This document shows, in pieces, positions 45,001-53,307 of a stretch of DNA of 64,000 nt (position 1 is its first letter; each line of letters starts with the position of its first letter). Both the position numbers and the translations under genes were made by a program. Source of the DNA: Plantimonas leprariae (GTDB lineage Bacteria > Pseudomonadota > Alphaproteobacteria > Rhizobiales > Rhizobiaceae); the NCBI RefSeq assembly GCF_008802405.1, contig NZ_VZDO01000022.1, positions 1 through 64,000 of the forward strand, written 5' to 3'. Under the pieces are notes generated by a model. It worked only from the letters and a program-made list of their open reading frames with translations, did not search any database and was not told where the DNA came from.

Positions 45001-45802
45001 CCTGCTCCTCGCGGGCGAGCGAGCGAAGCGATTCGCGCAGGCGCTCCAGCTCGCGCTTCAGTTCCGCCTTCGCCGTCTGGTCGTCTTCCGACCGAGCCGC
45101 GTAACGATCCTCGAAGCTCTGCCAGCGCTCGTCCACCGCGCGCACCGTCGTCTCGCGCGCCGTTTCCTCGAAGAGGTGCCGCAGTTCCTCGAGCTCGGAG
45201 CGCATGGAGTTCAGCATGGCCCGGTCGGCGCCGGCTTCGGTCAGCCGGGCGAGCGAGGCCGAGATCTGCCGCAGTTCCTCGCCGATCGCTTCCGCCCCGG
45301 CGCGGTCGCCGATCATCTGGCGGAGCTGCTCGAAGGCGGCGCGCAGCTCGTCGAAGCGGGCTTCGAACGAGGCCTGCTTCGCGCCGTCGCGCATCTCGCC
45401 GCGCAGGCGCTGGAGTTCGGAGGCGACCTCGGTCATCAGCCGCAGGCTCGCGTCGTCGCCGCTCAGCGTCTCGGCCTGCGAGGCGATGGTCTCGATGCGT
45501 CGCTCCAGCCGCTCGGACACGACGGCGGCCGGCGCTGAGGGAGCGGGCTCGATCGGCGCGGCATCGAGGATGCGGCGGCGCATCGCGATCTCGGAAACGG
45601 CGTCCGCCAGCGCTCCCGCGCGCTGCTTGGCGGGCTCCGGCGCGCGGCGAACGTCGCGTGGGGCCGCGGTGCTCCGCTCGGTACGGGTCGGCAGACGCGC
45701 GAGGCGCGCCTCCAGGGATTCCAGCGTGCGGCTCAGCGAAGCCAACGGCGACTCGTCCTGTTCATCGAACCGAGTGCGCGCATGCGCTTCCGACACAGCC
45801 AT
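42080..45802 (-). CDS. PodJ-like polar localisation protein with Sel1 repeats and peptidoglycan-binding domain
   Basis: 1240 residues. The first roughly 700 are almost continuous heptad-rich coiled coil with recurring EERLDEISRAI or RIDxIAERFE-type segments. A Pro/Ala-rich linker and charged region precede one membrane helix (about 808-828, RRRKAILTGVVAVIVALSALPIG). The periplasmic part has a Pro/Ala-rich stretch, Sel1 repeats (about 960-1130, e.g. AAFEIGLRLMEG, AQYSIGTLYEKGNGIARDTQAARDWYTLAA, SQYNLGILYARGSG) and a PG_binding_1 domain (about 1170-1235, IQAILGKLGYDAGVPDGRVGDKTKVAIEAFQRDNGL). This layout is that of PodJ, a pole-organising factor linked to polar flagella and pili. Confidence 0.85.
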   Translation of the reverse strand: MAVSEAHARTRFDEQDESPLASLSRTLESLEARLARLPTRTERSTAAPRDVRRAPEPAKQRAGALADAVSEIAMRRRILDAAPIEPAPSAPAAVVSERLERRIETIASQAETLSGDDASLRLMTEVASELQRLRGEMRDGAKQASFEARFDELRAAFEQLRQMIGDRAGAEAIGEELRQISASLARLTEAGADRAMLNSMRSELEELRHLFEETARETTVRAVDERWQSFEDRYAARSEDDQTAKAELKRELERLRESLRSLAREEQVQAVEDRWSAFEQRYREPPSREAISGVLREELDGMRAKLESAVADPSRMQAMEARWDELEKRLELQRNDEGVRLLAERMSEIEERLSRLPGSVDVSSLEQRIHALAENMDGLARRSEQADMENFLSLEERLDEISRAIVAVAAPPAMDMAPIERIEARIAALSGRVDQMGNDGKVERLSKRIADLSARVEELAAEAIGPAVMQRIDQLTERFETAFAEFEPPQIDTSAIEKRIDLIAERFELAVADLHATKIDPDAFEQRLSALAAKLESLSSEPRIDVQAVRSLEEQIERLSERVVHSGSLHDDFETEITSRLGAIEQRLDSHRDALIQAAREVAEETARRMQIVGDERQAEHVAQLSESLQTLEGLARSNDSRSGQVFQAVHDTLLKIVDRLEQIEVEIAAGDRGHVVASSFGLHADRSFEAATSPAFAMPAAEPPAARIREQVASPALDAADVIDREEINRPLEPGSGMPDIGALLERVRAAQRSRTEDIAEPGSEAETRAAARSAARAASLEAEKLTAGAPPVGEKGLRGLLSRRRKAILTGVVAVIVALSALPIGKSFIGGEERTPATVAALAPPPAASEPAPVTAEVPTPAPQQAAAPVEAPAAPAIEAGKSSDVASALSAATPLPATTDRSQPETPAAPADVAETAAPDDQADASGPAVDAIAALKPKLPASATVMPPVPDGIGPAALKAAALAGDPKAAFEIGLRLMEGRPGQPEPEKALDWFAQAAVKGFAPAQYSIGTLYEKGNGIARDTQAARDWYTLAATSGNVRAMHNLAVLYATGIDGRSQPEAAARWFTQAAEHGMRDSQYNLGILYARGSGVPQDLGQSYKWFAIVADAGDSDAATKRDEIAKSMKPDQLQAAQETVRSFQPAPRIELANTVDTPAEWQDANERTTSSIDMTKAVRNIQAILGKLGYDAGVPDGRVGDKTKVAIEAFQRDNGLKATGEIDGPLIRALLRKKDAKAGV

Positions 45803-46070
45803 CTCCCCACCCTCTCACCGCTTTTCGCCGGCGGGACCGAGCCCTTCGCCGACGATTTCCGGAGGTCGAACATTCGCTCGCCTCAGGCCGATGGGTTAAC
45901 CCGATTTAAACCCACGACCGTTCGTTCATGGTATAGAAAGGTTGAATTGACCGAAGCTGGACTCGCGAAATCCGCGTTCTTTCGGCTTCGCAATTTCTGC
46001 CATACCCTTGCGGTGGTTCGGACGAGACCATAACTCGTCTAAGCTTTGGAATGACAACGAGAAATAGAAA

Positions 46071-46547
46071 ATGCCCAATGCAAAGGTGGCTTACCTCGAA
46101 GAAGCCGAGAACGAGGGTGGCTCGCAACCTGCGGTCGAATATCTGCTCGGTATCGAGACGGTCGACGGCGACGGCAAGGACGTTTACCGCATCGGCGATC
46201 TCGCGAAGGAATTCGGCGTCACGCTCCGCACCCTGCGTTTCTACGAGGATCGCGGCCTCCTGAGCCCGCAGAGGCGGGGCACGACAAGGTTGTATTCCCG
46301 GCGCGACCGCAAGCGCCTTCGCCTCGTGCTGCTCGGCAAGGCGCTCGGCTTCTCGCTGACCGAGGCGCGGCAGATGATCGACATCTACAGCCAGCCGAAC
46401 GGCAAGCGGCGGCAGGTCGAGGTGGCGCTGGAGCGTTTCGCGCAGCAGCGCGAGGTGCTGCTCGGGCAGCGGCGCGAAGTGGACAGGTCGCTCGAGGCGA
46501 TGGACCTTTCGATCGATTTCCTGCGCAAGTATCTTCCCAGCGTCTAG
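46071..46547 (+). CDS. MerR-family regulator of the beta-oxidation operon (LiuR-like)
   Basis: 158 residues. After a 38-residue lead comes the MerR HTH: VYRIGDLAKEFGVTLRTLRFYEDRGLLSPQRRGTTRLYSRRDRKRLRLVLLGKALGFSLTEARQMIDIY, then a coiled-coil dimerisation helix (VALERFAQQREVLLGQRREVDRSLEAMDLSIDFLRKYL). No effector domain or Cys ligands, so it is not a metal sensor. It lies 160 bp before the acyl-CoA dehydrogenase gene with a palindrome in between. A GACGAG/CTCGTC dyad also lies 32 bp upstream of its own start. Confidence 0.87.
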   Translation: MPNAKVAYLEEAENEGGSQPAVEYLLGIETVDGDGKDVYRIGDLAKEFGVTLRTLRFYEDRGLLSPQRRGTTRLYSRRDRKRLRLVLLGKALGFSLTEARQMIDIYSQPNGKRRQVEVALERFAQQREVLLGQRREVDRSLEAMDLSIDFLRKYLPSV

Positions 46548-46662
46548 CAGGTCCGGGCGGTCGCCGACGCGCGACGACGAGCGCCACGCCTCCTTTACCA
46601 TCCGAACGTCCGCCGGCTTTCCCGATCGCGGTTCCCGGCGCGAAGCGCCAAGTGATGTGCTA

Positions 46663-46678
46663 TTGACGTAAACGTCAA
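46663..46678. promoter_or_regulatory. MerR-type operator upstream of the acyl-CoA dehydrogenase gene
   Basis: TTGACGTAAACGTCAA: perfect 7-bp arms TTGACGT and ACGTCAA around AA, 29 bp before the ATG. It resembles the TTTACGTNNACGTAAA-type sites reported for LiuR-like MerR regulators of acyl-CoA catabolism. Such a site at the core promoter fits repression or activation by the MerR protein encoded just upstream. Confidence 0.65.
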
Positions 46679-46707
46679 AGCGATCCGTTCGCGGCAGGAG
46701 GTCGGGC

Positions 46708-48504
46708 ATGCCGGTTTATCGCGCACCGGTCGAGGATACGCTCTTCGTCCTGAACAACGTTCTGGACATCGGGCGCCATGCGAACCTGCCGGTCTTCGCC
46801 GAGGCGAGCCCGGATGTCGTCCGGGCGATTCTCGAGGAAGCCGGACGGCTCGCGGAAGAAGTCCTGCTCCCCTTGAACCAAAGCGGCGACCGGCAGGGCT
46901 GCCGGCGGCTGGAGGACGGTTCGGTGAGGGCGCCGGACGGGTTCCGCGAGGCCTACGCGGCCTATCGCGACGGCGGCTGGGGAAGCCTGTCGGGCGATCC
47001 GGCCTTCGGCGGCCAGGGTCTGCCGCATCTCCTGTCGGCTGCGGTCAGCGAATTCATGTCCTCGGCCAACATGTCGCTCGCGATGTATCCGTCGCTGACG
47101 GCCGGCGCGATCGCGGCGATCCGCCAGCACGGGAGCGACGCGCAGAAGGCGACCTACCTGCCGAAGCTGATCGAGGGCCGCTGGACCGGCACGATGAACC
47201 TGACGGAGCCGCATTGCGGCACCGATCTCGGGCTCCTGCGCACCAGGGCCGCTCCGCATGAGGACGGCACGTATCGGATCACCGGCCAGAAGATCTTCAT
47301 CTCCGCCGGCGAGCACGACCTCGCGGAGAACATCGTCCATCTCGTGCTGGCGCGCATCGACGGCGCGGCGGCCGGCACGAAGGGCATCTCGCTCTTCGTC
47401 GTGCCGAAGTTCCTGCCGGACGCGGAAGGGCGCGTCGGCGCGCGCAACGGCCTGTCCTGCGGCGCGATCGAGGAAAAGATGGGCATCCACGGCAGCGCCA
47501 CCTGCGTGATGAACTACGACGGCGCGACCGGCTGGCTCGTCGGCGAGCGCGACAAGGGTCTGCGCGCCATGTTCACGATGATGAATGAGGCGCGGCTTTT
47601 CGTCGGCGTCCAGGGACTCGCGGTGTCCGAGATCGCCTACCAGAACGCCGCCGCCTACGCCCGCGACCGCCTGCAGGGCCGCTCGCTGTCGGGCGCGAAG
47701 GCGCCGGATCGGCCGGCCGACCCGATCGTCGTGCATCCCGACGTCCGCCGGATGCTCATGACGATCCGCGCGCTGAACGAAGGCGGCCGGGCGCTGGCGC
47801 TGCGGACGGCGCTGATGGGGGACCTTTCGCAGGTGGCCGAGGACGAACTCCAGCGGCAGGCGGCGGACGACTGGATGGGCCTGATGACGCCGGTGGTGAA
47901 GGGCGTCCTCACCGACAAGGGCTTCGAGAACGCCGTCATGGCGCAGCAGGTCTTCGGCGGCCACGGCTACATCGTCGAGTGGGGCATGGAGCAGTTCGTC
48001 CGCGACGCCCGCATCACGCAGATCTACGAGGGTGCGAACGGCATCCAGGCGCTGGATCTCGTGGGACGCAAGCTGGCCCTCAACGGCGGCCGCGCCGTGC
48101 AGGCCTTCTTCGCCGATGTGGGCGCGTTCTGCGAGGAGAACCGCACCAACGAAGCGCTGACCTTCTGCACGAAGGCGTTGAAGAAGGGTTTGAACGATCT
48201 TCAGCAAGCCACTCTTTGGCTGATGAACAACGCGCTCGCCAAGCCCGACAACGCCGGCGCGGCCTCCACCGACTACATGCATCTCTTCGGCCTCGTCGCG
48301 ATCGGCGCTATGTGGGGGCAGATGGCGAAGGCGGCGCACGAGAAGCTGGCGGACGGCGCGGACGGCGATCCGGCATTCATGGAGGCGAAGCTTGCGACCG
48401 CGCGCTTCTACATGGACAGGATGATGCCGGAAACGGCGGCGCATCTCGCCCGCATATCGGCGGGCGCGGATTCGCTGATGGCGCTGCCGGCGGAGGCGTT
48501 CTGA
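46708..48504 (+). CDS. Acyl-CoA dehydrogenase, long form (with C-terminal DmdC-like domain)
   Basis: 598 residues, about 200 longer than classical acyl-CoA dehydrogenases, matching the FadE12/DmdC subgroup. FAD and substrate motifs: WTGTMNLTEPHCGTDLGLLRTRA, YRITGQKIFISAGEHDLAENIVHLVLAR, NEARLFVGVQGLAVSEIAYQNA, QQVFGGHGYIVEWGMEQFVRDARITQIYEGANGIQALDLVGRKLA (catalytic Glu in IYEG). The tail (about 470-598) is helical. First step of beta-oxidation; it heads the acd-GFA-thiolase operon. 3-methylmercaptopropionyl-CoA is a possible substrate, but nothing here decides it. Confidence 0.9.
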   Translation: MPVYRAPVEDTLFVLNNVLDIGRHANLPVFAEASPDVVRAILEEAGRLAEEVLLPLNQSGDRQGCRRLEDGSVRAPDGFREAYAAYRDGGWGSLSGDPAFGGQGLPHLLSAAVSEFMSSANMSLAMYPSLTAGAIAAIRQHGSDAQKATYLPKLIEGRWTGTMNLTEPHCGTDLGLLRTRAAPHEDGTYRITGQKIFISAGEHDLAENIVHLVLARIDGAAAGTKGISLFVVPKFLPDAEGRVGARNGLSCGAIEEKMGIHGSATCVMNYDGATGWLVGERDKGLRAMFTMMNEARLFVGVQGLAVSEIAYQNAAAYARDRLQGRSLSGAKAPDRPADPIVVHPDVRRMLMTIRALNEGGRALALRTALMGDLSQVAEDELQRQAADDWMGLMTPVVKGVLTDKGFENAVMAQQVFGGHGYIVEWGMEQFVRDARITQIYEGANGIQALDLVGRKLALNGGRAVQAFFADVGAFCEENRTNEALTFCTKALKKGLNDLQQATLWLMNNALAKPDNAGAASTDYMHLFGLVAIGAMWGQMAKAAHEKLADGADGDPAFMEAKLATARFYMDRMMPETAAHLARISAGADSLMALPAEAF

Positions 48505-48507
48505 GCG

Positions 48508-48948
48508 ATGACCTATACGGGCGGGTGCCAGTGCGGCCGGGTACGCTACGAGGCGAGCGGCGAGCCGAACCAGTCGGACATCTGCGAATGCCGGATGTGC
48601 CAGCGGGCATCCGGCGGCCTCGTCTCCGGCTTCGCGCAGTTCGACGCGGGCAAGGTGCGCTGGCTCGGCGCGCAGCCGAAGCCGTTCCGCTCGTCGAGCG
48701 TCGCCGAGCGGGACTTCTGTCCGGATTGCGGAACCACCCTCACCTATCGCCACCTGCCGAAGAGTACGGTCAGCGTCACTCTCGCCAGCCTCGACGACCC
48801 GGACGCGATTCGGCCGATCCACCACAACGGCATCGAGGGACGCGCGTCGTGGTTCGCGGACGCCGTCGCGTCGCCGGGCGAAGCGTCCGAGCCGATGCCG
48901 GACGGCGCCGAGAATTTCCAGCATCGCCTGCCCGGGGGAACGCCATGA
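48508..48948 (+). CDS. GFA-family (glutathione-dependent formaldehyde-activating-like) zinc protein
   Basis: 146 residues. Zinc-binding cysteines: GGCQCGRVRYEAS, ICECRMCQRASGG and FCPDCGTTLTYRHLP. The family covers formaldehyde-glutathione adduct enzymes and many proteins of unknown role. Wedged between the acyl-CoA dehydrogenase (3 bp) and the thiolase (ATGA overlap), so it is co-translated with beta-oxidation enzymes. Its role there is not known. Confidence 0.88.
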   Translation: MTYTGGCQCGRVRYEASGEPNQSDICECRMCQRASGGLVSGFAQFDAGKVRWLGAQPKPFRSSSVAERDFCPDCGTTLTYRHLPKSTVSVTLASLDDPDAIRPIHHNGIEGRASWFADAVASPGEASEPMPDGAENFQHRLPGGTP

Positions 48949-50153
48949 CCGAGGCATATATCTACGACCACGTCCGCACGCCTCGCGGGCGCGGCAAGCA
49001 GGACGGCGCGCTGCACGAGGTGCCGGCCGTCAGGCTCGGCGCGCGCATGCTGGAGGCGCTGCGCGAGCGGAACGGCATCCCGACGGCCAAGGTCGACGAC
49101 ATCATCTTCGGCTGCGTCGATCCGGTCGGCGAGGCCGGCGCGGTGATCCCGCGGGCGAGCGCCTTCGAGGCCGGCTACGACTTCGCCGCCCCGGGCCTGC
49201 AGATCTCGCGCTTCTGTGCCTCCGGCCTCGACGCGGTGAACCTCGCGGCAGCGAAGGTGGCGCATGGCAGCGACGACATCGTGATCGCGGGCGGGGTCGA
49301 ATCCATGTCGCGCGTCGGCATGGGAACGGCCGGCGGCGCCTGGTTCATGGACCCGTCGGTCGGCATCCCGTCCTACTTCATGCCGCAGGGCGTTTCCGCC
49401 GATCTCATCGCGACGAAGTACGGTTTCTCGCGCGACGACGTCGACGCCTATGCGGTGGAATCGCAGCAGCGCGCCGCCGCGGCGTGGAGCGAAGGGCGCT
49501 TCGCCAAATCCGTCGTGCCGGTGCGCGACCAGAACGGCCTCGTGATCCTCGACCGCGACGAGCACATGCGGCCCGGAACGGACATGCAGGCGCTGGGCGC
49601 GCTGAACCCGTCCTTCGCCATGCACGGCGAGATGGGCGGCTACGATGCGGTGGCGATCCAGGCGCATCCGGAGATCGAGGCGGTCGCCCATGTCCACCAC
49701 GCCGGCAACTCCTCCGGCATCGTTGACGGCGCGGGCGCGGTGCTGGTCGGCTCGAAGCGGGGCGGCGAGACGCTGGGTAGGAAGCCCCGCGCGCGCATCC
49801 GCGCCTTCGCCAACGTCGGCTCGGACCCCGCGCTGATGCTGACCGGCCCGGTGGACGTGACGAAGAAGCTCCTCGAACGTGCCGGCATGCGCCTCGCCGA
49901 CATCGACCTCTTCGAGCTGAACGAGGCCTTCGCGGCCGTGGTGCTGCGCTACCGGCAGGCGTTCGACATCCCGGCCGACCGGATCAACGTCAACGGCGGG
50001 GCGATCGCGATGGGCCATCCGCTGGGGGCGACCGGCGCGATGATCCTCGGCACCGTGCTCGACGAGCTGGAGCGGCAGGACAAGACGGTCGCGCTCGTCA
50101 CGCTCTGCATCGGCGCCGGCATGGGCACGGCGACGGTGATCGAGCGGGTCTGA
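48945..50153 (+). CDS. Acetyl-CoA C-acyltransferase (thiolase)
   Basis: 402 residues. Catalytic Cys in [20 protein letters not shown], His in [20 protein letters not shown], second Cys in [17 protein letters not shown], and NEAFAAV. The start, [23 protein letters not shown], is typical of FadA/FadI-like thiolases encoded with FadJ-type proteins. Cleaves 3-ketoacyl-CoA in the last step of beta-oxidation. Confidence 0.94.
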   Translation: MTEAYIYDHVRTPRGRGKQDGALHEVPAVRLGARMLEALRERNGIPTAKVDDIIFGCVDPVGEAGAVIPRASAFEAGYDFAAPGLQISRFCASGLDAVNLAAAKVAHGSDDIVIAGGVESMSRVGMGTAGGAWFMDPSVGIPSYFMPQGVSADLIATKYGFSRDDVDAYAVESQQRAAAAWSEGRFAKSVVPVRDQNGLVILDRDEHMRPGTDMQALGALNPSFAMHGEMGGYDAVAIQAHPEIEAVAHVHHAGNSSGIVDGAGAVLVGSKRGGETLGRKPRARIRAFANVGSDPALMLTGPVDVTKKLLERAGMRLADIDLFELNEAFAAVVLRYRQAFDIPADRINVNGGAIAMGHPLGATGAMILGTVLDELERQDKTVALVTLCIGAGMGTATVIERV

Positions 50154-50174
50154 GCGGCCGTGCGGCCCTCAACC

Positions 50175-50960
50175 TCAGGCGAAGGCCGCTTGGTGGGTCG
50201 GCTGCGGCAGGTCGATCGAGCCGACCAGCGCCGGCAGGCGCTCGAATTCGGGACGGGCGAAGTAGTAGCCCTGCATCAGCGCGATGCCGGCCGCCCGGAG
50301 GACATGCAGCTCGTTCCAGGTCTCGACGCCCTCGGCCAGCACCATGATGCCCATCTCGCGCGCGGCGGCGGCGATCGAGGCGACGATGATCTGGCGCGGC
50401 CGGCTCCCTTCGATGCCGCGGATCAGGTGCATATCCAGCTTGATCAGGTCGGGCTGGAAATCGGCGAGGAGAGCGAGACCGGCATAGCCCGCGCCGAAAT
50501 CGTCGAGCGCGGTGACGAAGCCGTGGCGGCGGTATTCGGTAATGATCTTCTTCAGGTGCCCGGTATCGACGATCTCCTCGTTCTCCGTGAACTCGAACAT
50601 GACCGAGGTCAGCGGAAAGCGATGGGTCCTGGCCGCGGCCAGCGTCGCCCTGAGGCAGGCCGCCGGCTCGTAGACCGCGTTCGGCAGGAAGTTGATCGAC
50701 AGCCGCCGCATCTCCTCCGCCGGGAAGAGCCGGGAAGCGAGCTCGATCGCCTTCACCCGGCAGGCCTGGTCGAAACGGTACTTCTGCTCGGGCGTCACCT
50801 GCGACAGGATCGCGCCCGCGCCCTCGCCGTTCAGCCCGCGAACCAGGGCCTCGTAGCCCCACGGCTTGCCGCTGGCGACGTCGACGATCGGCTGGAACGC
50901 CATCGAGAAGTCGAAGGCGAGTTCGGTGCCGGATCGGCACCCTTCGCACGGCGTCCCCAC
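50175..50960 (-). CDS. Single-domain EAL cyclic-di-GMP phosphodiesterase
   Basis: 261 residues. A short N-terminus with CEGC leads into an EAL domain with all signature residues: [62 protein letters not shown] and [11 protein letters not shown]. It should be catalytically competent. No sensor domain is fused, other than the short Cys-containing start. It lies convergent to the thiolase gene and divergent from fadJ. Confidence 0.9.
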   Translation of the reverse strand: MGTPCEGCRSGTELAFDFSMAFQPIVDVASGKPWGYEALVRGLNGEGAGAILSQVTPEQKYRFDQACRVKAIELASRLFPAEEMRRLSINFLPNAVYEPAACLRATLAAARTHRFPLTSVMFEFTENEEIVDTGHLKKIITEYRRHGFVTALDDFGAGYAGLALLADFQPDLIKLDMHLIRGIEGSRPRQIIVASIAAAAREMGIMVLAEGVETWNELHVLRAAGIALMQGYYFARPEFERLPALVGSIDLPQPTHQAAFA

Positions 50961-51106
50961 TCTTCACGCTCCCGGACGAGAAACAACTACCGGGAGTGTG
51001 GCTGGAAACCTTTTCGAAACACTGAAGGCCGCCGCCCCGTTCGCGCCGGAAAGGTGTGGGGCGTCCGGGCTTTCTCGTTTGCTGGCTTCGAACCCGGAAG
51101 GTCGTG

Positions 51107-53305
51107 ATGGGATACGTGAACTTCGTTCTCGAAACCGACGCCGACGGCATAGCCCTCGTCACCTGGGACATGCCGGGACGCTCGATGAACGTCTTCACCA
51201 TGGAGGTGATGGACGAGATCGACGCGATCGTCGACGCCGTGGTGGCCGATGCGGCGATCAAGGGCGCGGTGATCGCGTCCGGCAAGGCGAGCGGCTTTTC
51301 GGGCGGCGCGGACCTGAAGATGATCCGCGGCCTGTTCGACGCCTACGAGGCGAGGCTCGCTACGGACCGCGAGGGCGCGGTCGCCGAACTGTTCGAGCGG
51401 GCGGGACGGATGTCCTGGCTCTACCGGAAGCTGGAGACCTGCGGGAAGCCGTTCGTCGCGGCGGTCAACGGCGTCTGCATGGGCGGCGCCTTCGAACTCG
51501 CGCTCGCCTGCCACGGCCGCGTCGTCTCCACCGCCGCCAAACTGGCGCTACCGGAGGTGAAGGTCGGAATCTTTCCCGGCGCCGGCGGCACGCAGCGCGT
51601 GCCGCGCATGACCGATACGCAAAGCGCGCTCCAGATGCTGCTGAAGGGCGAGACGCTGTCGCCAGCGAAGGCCAAGGCGATGAAGCTCGTCGACGAGGTC
51701 GTGGAGCCGGACGAACTGGTCGGACGAGCGAAGGCGATGCTGCGCGCCGGCCTGTCGCCGGTGAAACAGTGGGACCAGAAGGGCTTCAGGCTGCCGTTCG
51801 GCCCGGTCTATTCGGCGGCCGGCGCGCAGGTGTGGCCGGCGGTCGCCTCGCTCTATCGCAAGGAGACCTACGACAACTATCCCGGCGCGCGCGCCATCGT
51901 GAAGTGCGTCTACGAAGGGCTGCAACTGCCGATCGACCTTGGGCTCAAGGTCGAGCAGCGCTGGTTCGCGAACGTGCTGCAGACCACCGAAGCGGCGATG
52001 ATGATCCGGTCGCTGTTCGTCTCGATGCAGGACCTGAACAAGGGTGCGCGCCGCCCGCAGAGCGTTCCTGCAACGAGCATCCGCAAGATCGGCGTCATCG
52101 GCGCGGGCTTCATGGGCGCCGGTATCGCCTACGTCGCGGCGAAAGCCGGGCTGGAAGTCGTGCTGATCGACCGCGATCAGGCCGCCGCCGACAAGGGCAA
52201 GGCGCACAGCCGGCAGGTGATGGAGGGCCTGGTCGCGAAGGGCCGCGCCAAGCCGGACGAGACGGAGGCGCTGCTGGCGCTGATCACGGCCACGCCCGAG
52301 TTCGATGGCCTCGCTGATGCCGATCTCGTCATCGAGGCGGTGTTCGAGGACCGCGACGTGAAGGCGGAGGCGACGCGCAAGGCCGCCGGCGCGATGCGGC
52401 CGGACGCGATCTTCGCCTCGAACACCTCCACCATCCCGATCACCGATCTGGCGGAGGCGTTCCCGGACCCCGAGCGCTTCGTCGGCATCCATTTCTTCTC
52501 GCCGGTCGACCGGATGATGCTGACCGAAGTGATCCTCGGCAAGCGGACGGGCGAACGGGCGCTGGCGACGGCGCTCGACTTCGTCAAGGCGATCCGGAAG
52601 ACGCCGATCGTCGTCAACGACACGCGCGGCTTCTTCGCCAACCGCTGCGTCTTTCGCTACATCAACGAGGCCTACGAAATGCTGGCGGAGGGCGTGCCGC
52701 CGGCGATGATCGAGAACGCCGCGAAGGCGGCCGGCATGCCGGTCGGGCCGTTGGCGCTCAACGACGAGGTGGCGATCGACCTGTCGCAGCGCATCATGCG
52801 GGCGACCGTCCGCGATGCCGGCGAAGGCTCGGTCGATCCGAAGCATCTCCAACTGGTCGACCGGATGGTGGAGGAGTTCGGGCGGCTCGGTCGCAAGAGC
52901 GGCAAGGGCTTCTACGACTATCCGCCGAAGCCCGCGAAGAAGCATCTGTGGCCGGATCTGAAGGCGCTGTTCCCGCAGAAGCCGGCCAACGATGTGGATT
53001 TCGCCGAGCTGAAGCACCGCTTCCTCGCGACCATGGCGCTGGAAGCGGCGCGGACCATGGAGGAAGGCGTCGTCACCGATCCGCGCGAGGCGGATGTCGG
53101 CTCGATCCTCGGCTTTGGCTACGCGCCCTATACCGGCGGCACCATCTCCTACATCGACGGCATGGGCGCGAAGCGCTTCGTCACCCTCTGCGAGGGTCTG
53201 GCGGCGAAACACGGCGAACGCTTTCAGCCGACGCCGCTTCTCCGCGAGATGGCGGAGACGGGCGACACGTTCTATCGTCGCTTCGCGCCAGCGACGGCCG
53301 CCTGA
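51107..53305 (+). CDS. fadJ: Bifunctional enoyl-CoA hydratase / 3-hydroxyacyl-CoA dehydrogenase
   Basis: 732 residues. Hydratase domain (about 1-190): GFSGGADLKMIRGLF, NGVCMGGAFELALACHGRV and LPEVKVGIFPGAGGTQRVPR, with the two catalytic Glu. NAD-binding domain from about 324: KIGVIGAGFMGAGIAYVAAKAGLEVVLIDRD. Dehydrogenase core: IFASNTSTIPITDLAEAFPDPERFVGIHFFSPVDRMMLTEVI and NDTRGFFANRC. The C-terminal domain includes VGPLALNDEVAIDL and RKSGKGFYDYP. Works between the acyl-CoA dehydrogenase and thiolase encoded upstream. ATG at 51107 follows GGAAGG. Confidence 0.95.
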   Translation: MGYVNFVLETDADGIALVTWDMPGRSMNVFTMEVMDEIDAIVDAVVADAAIKGAVIASGKASGFSGGADLKMIRGLFDAYEARLATDREGAVAELFERAGRMSWLYRKLETCGKPFVAAVNGVCMGGAFELALACHGRVVSTAAKLALPEVKVGIFPGAGGTQRVPRMTDTQSALQMLLKGETLSPAKAKAMKLVDEVVEPDELVGRAKAMLRAGLSPVKQWDQKGFRLPFGPVYSAAGAQVWPAVASLYRKETYDNYPGARAIVKCVYEGLQLPIDLGLKVEQRWFANVLQTTEAAMMIRSLFVSMQDLNKGARRPQSVPATSIRKIGVIGAGFMGAGIAYVAAKAGLEVVLIDRDQAAADKGKAHSRQVMEGLVAKGRAKPDETEALLALITATPEFDGLADADLVIEAVFEDRDVKAEATRKAAGAMRPDAIFASNTSTIPITDLAEAFPDPERFVGIHFFSPVDRMMLTEVILGKRTGERALATALDFVKAIRKTPIVVNDTRGFFANRCVFRYINEAYEMLAEGVPPAMIENAAKAAGMPVGPLALNDEVAIDLSQRIMRATVRDAGEGSVDPKHLQLVDRMVEEFGRLGRKSGKGFYDYPPKPAKKHLWPDLKALFPQKPANDVDFAELKHRFLATMALEAARTMEEGVVTDPREADVGSILGFGYAPYTGGTISYIDGMGAKRFVTLCEGLAAKHGERFQPTPLLREMAETGDTFYRRFAPATAA

Positions 53306-53307
53306 CC

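Noticed and set aside
46675-48957. 760-codon open frame on the minus strand opposite the acyl-CoA dehydrogenase gene
   Set aside because: High GC gives long antisense frames; composition is Arg/His/Ala-rich with no recognisable domain, while the plus strand encodes a complete enzyme.
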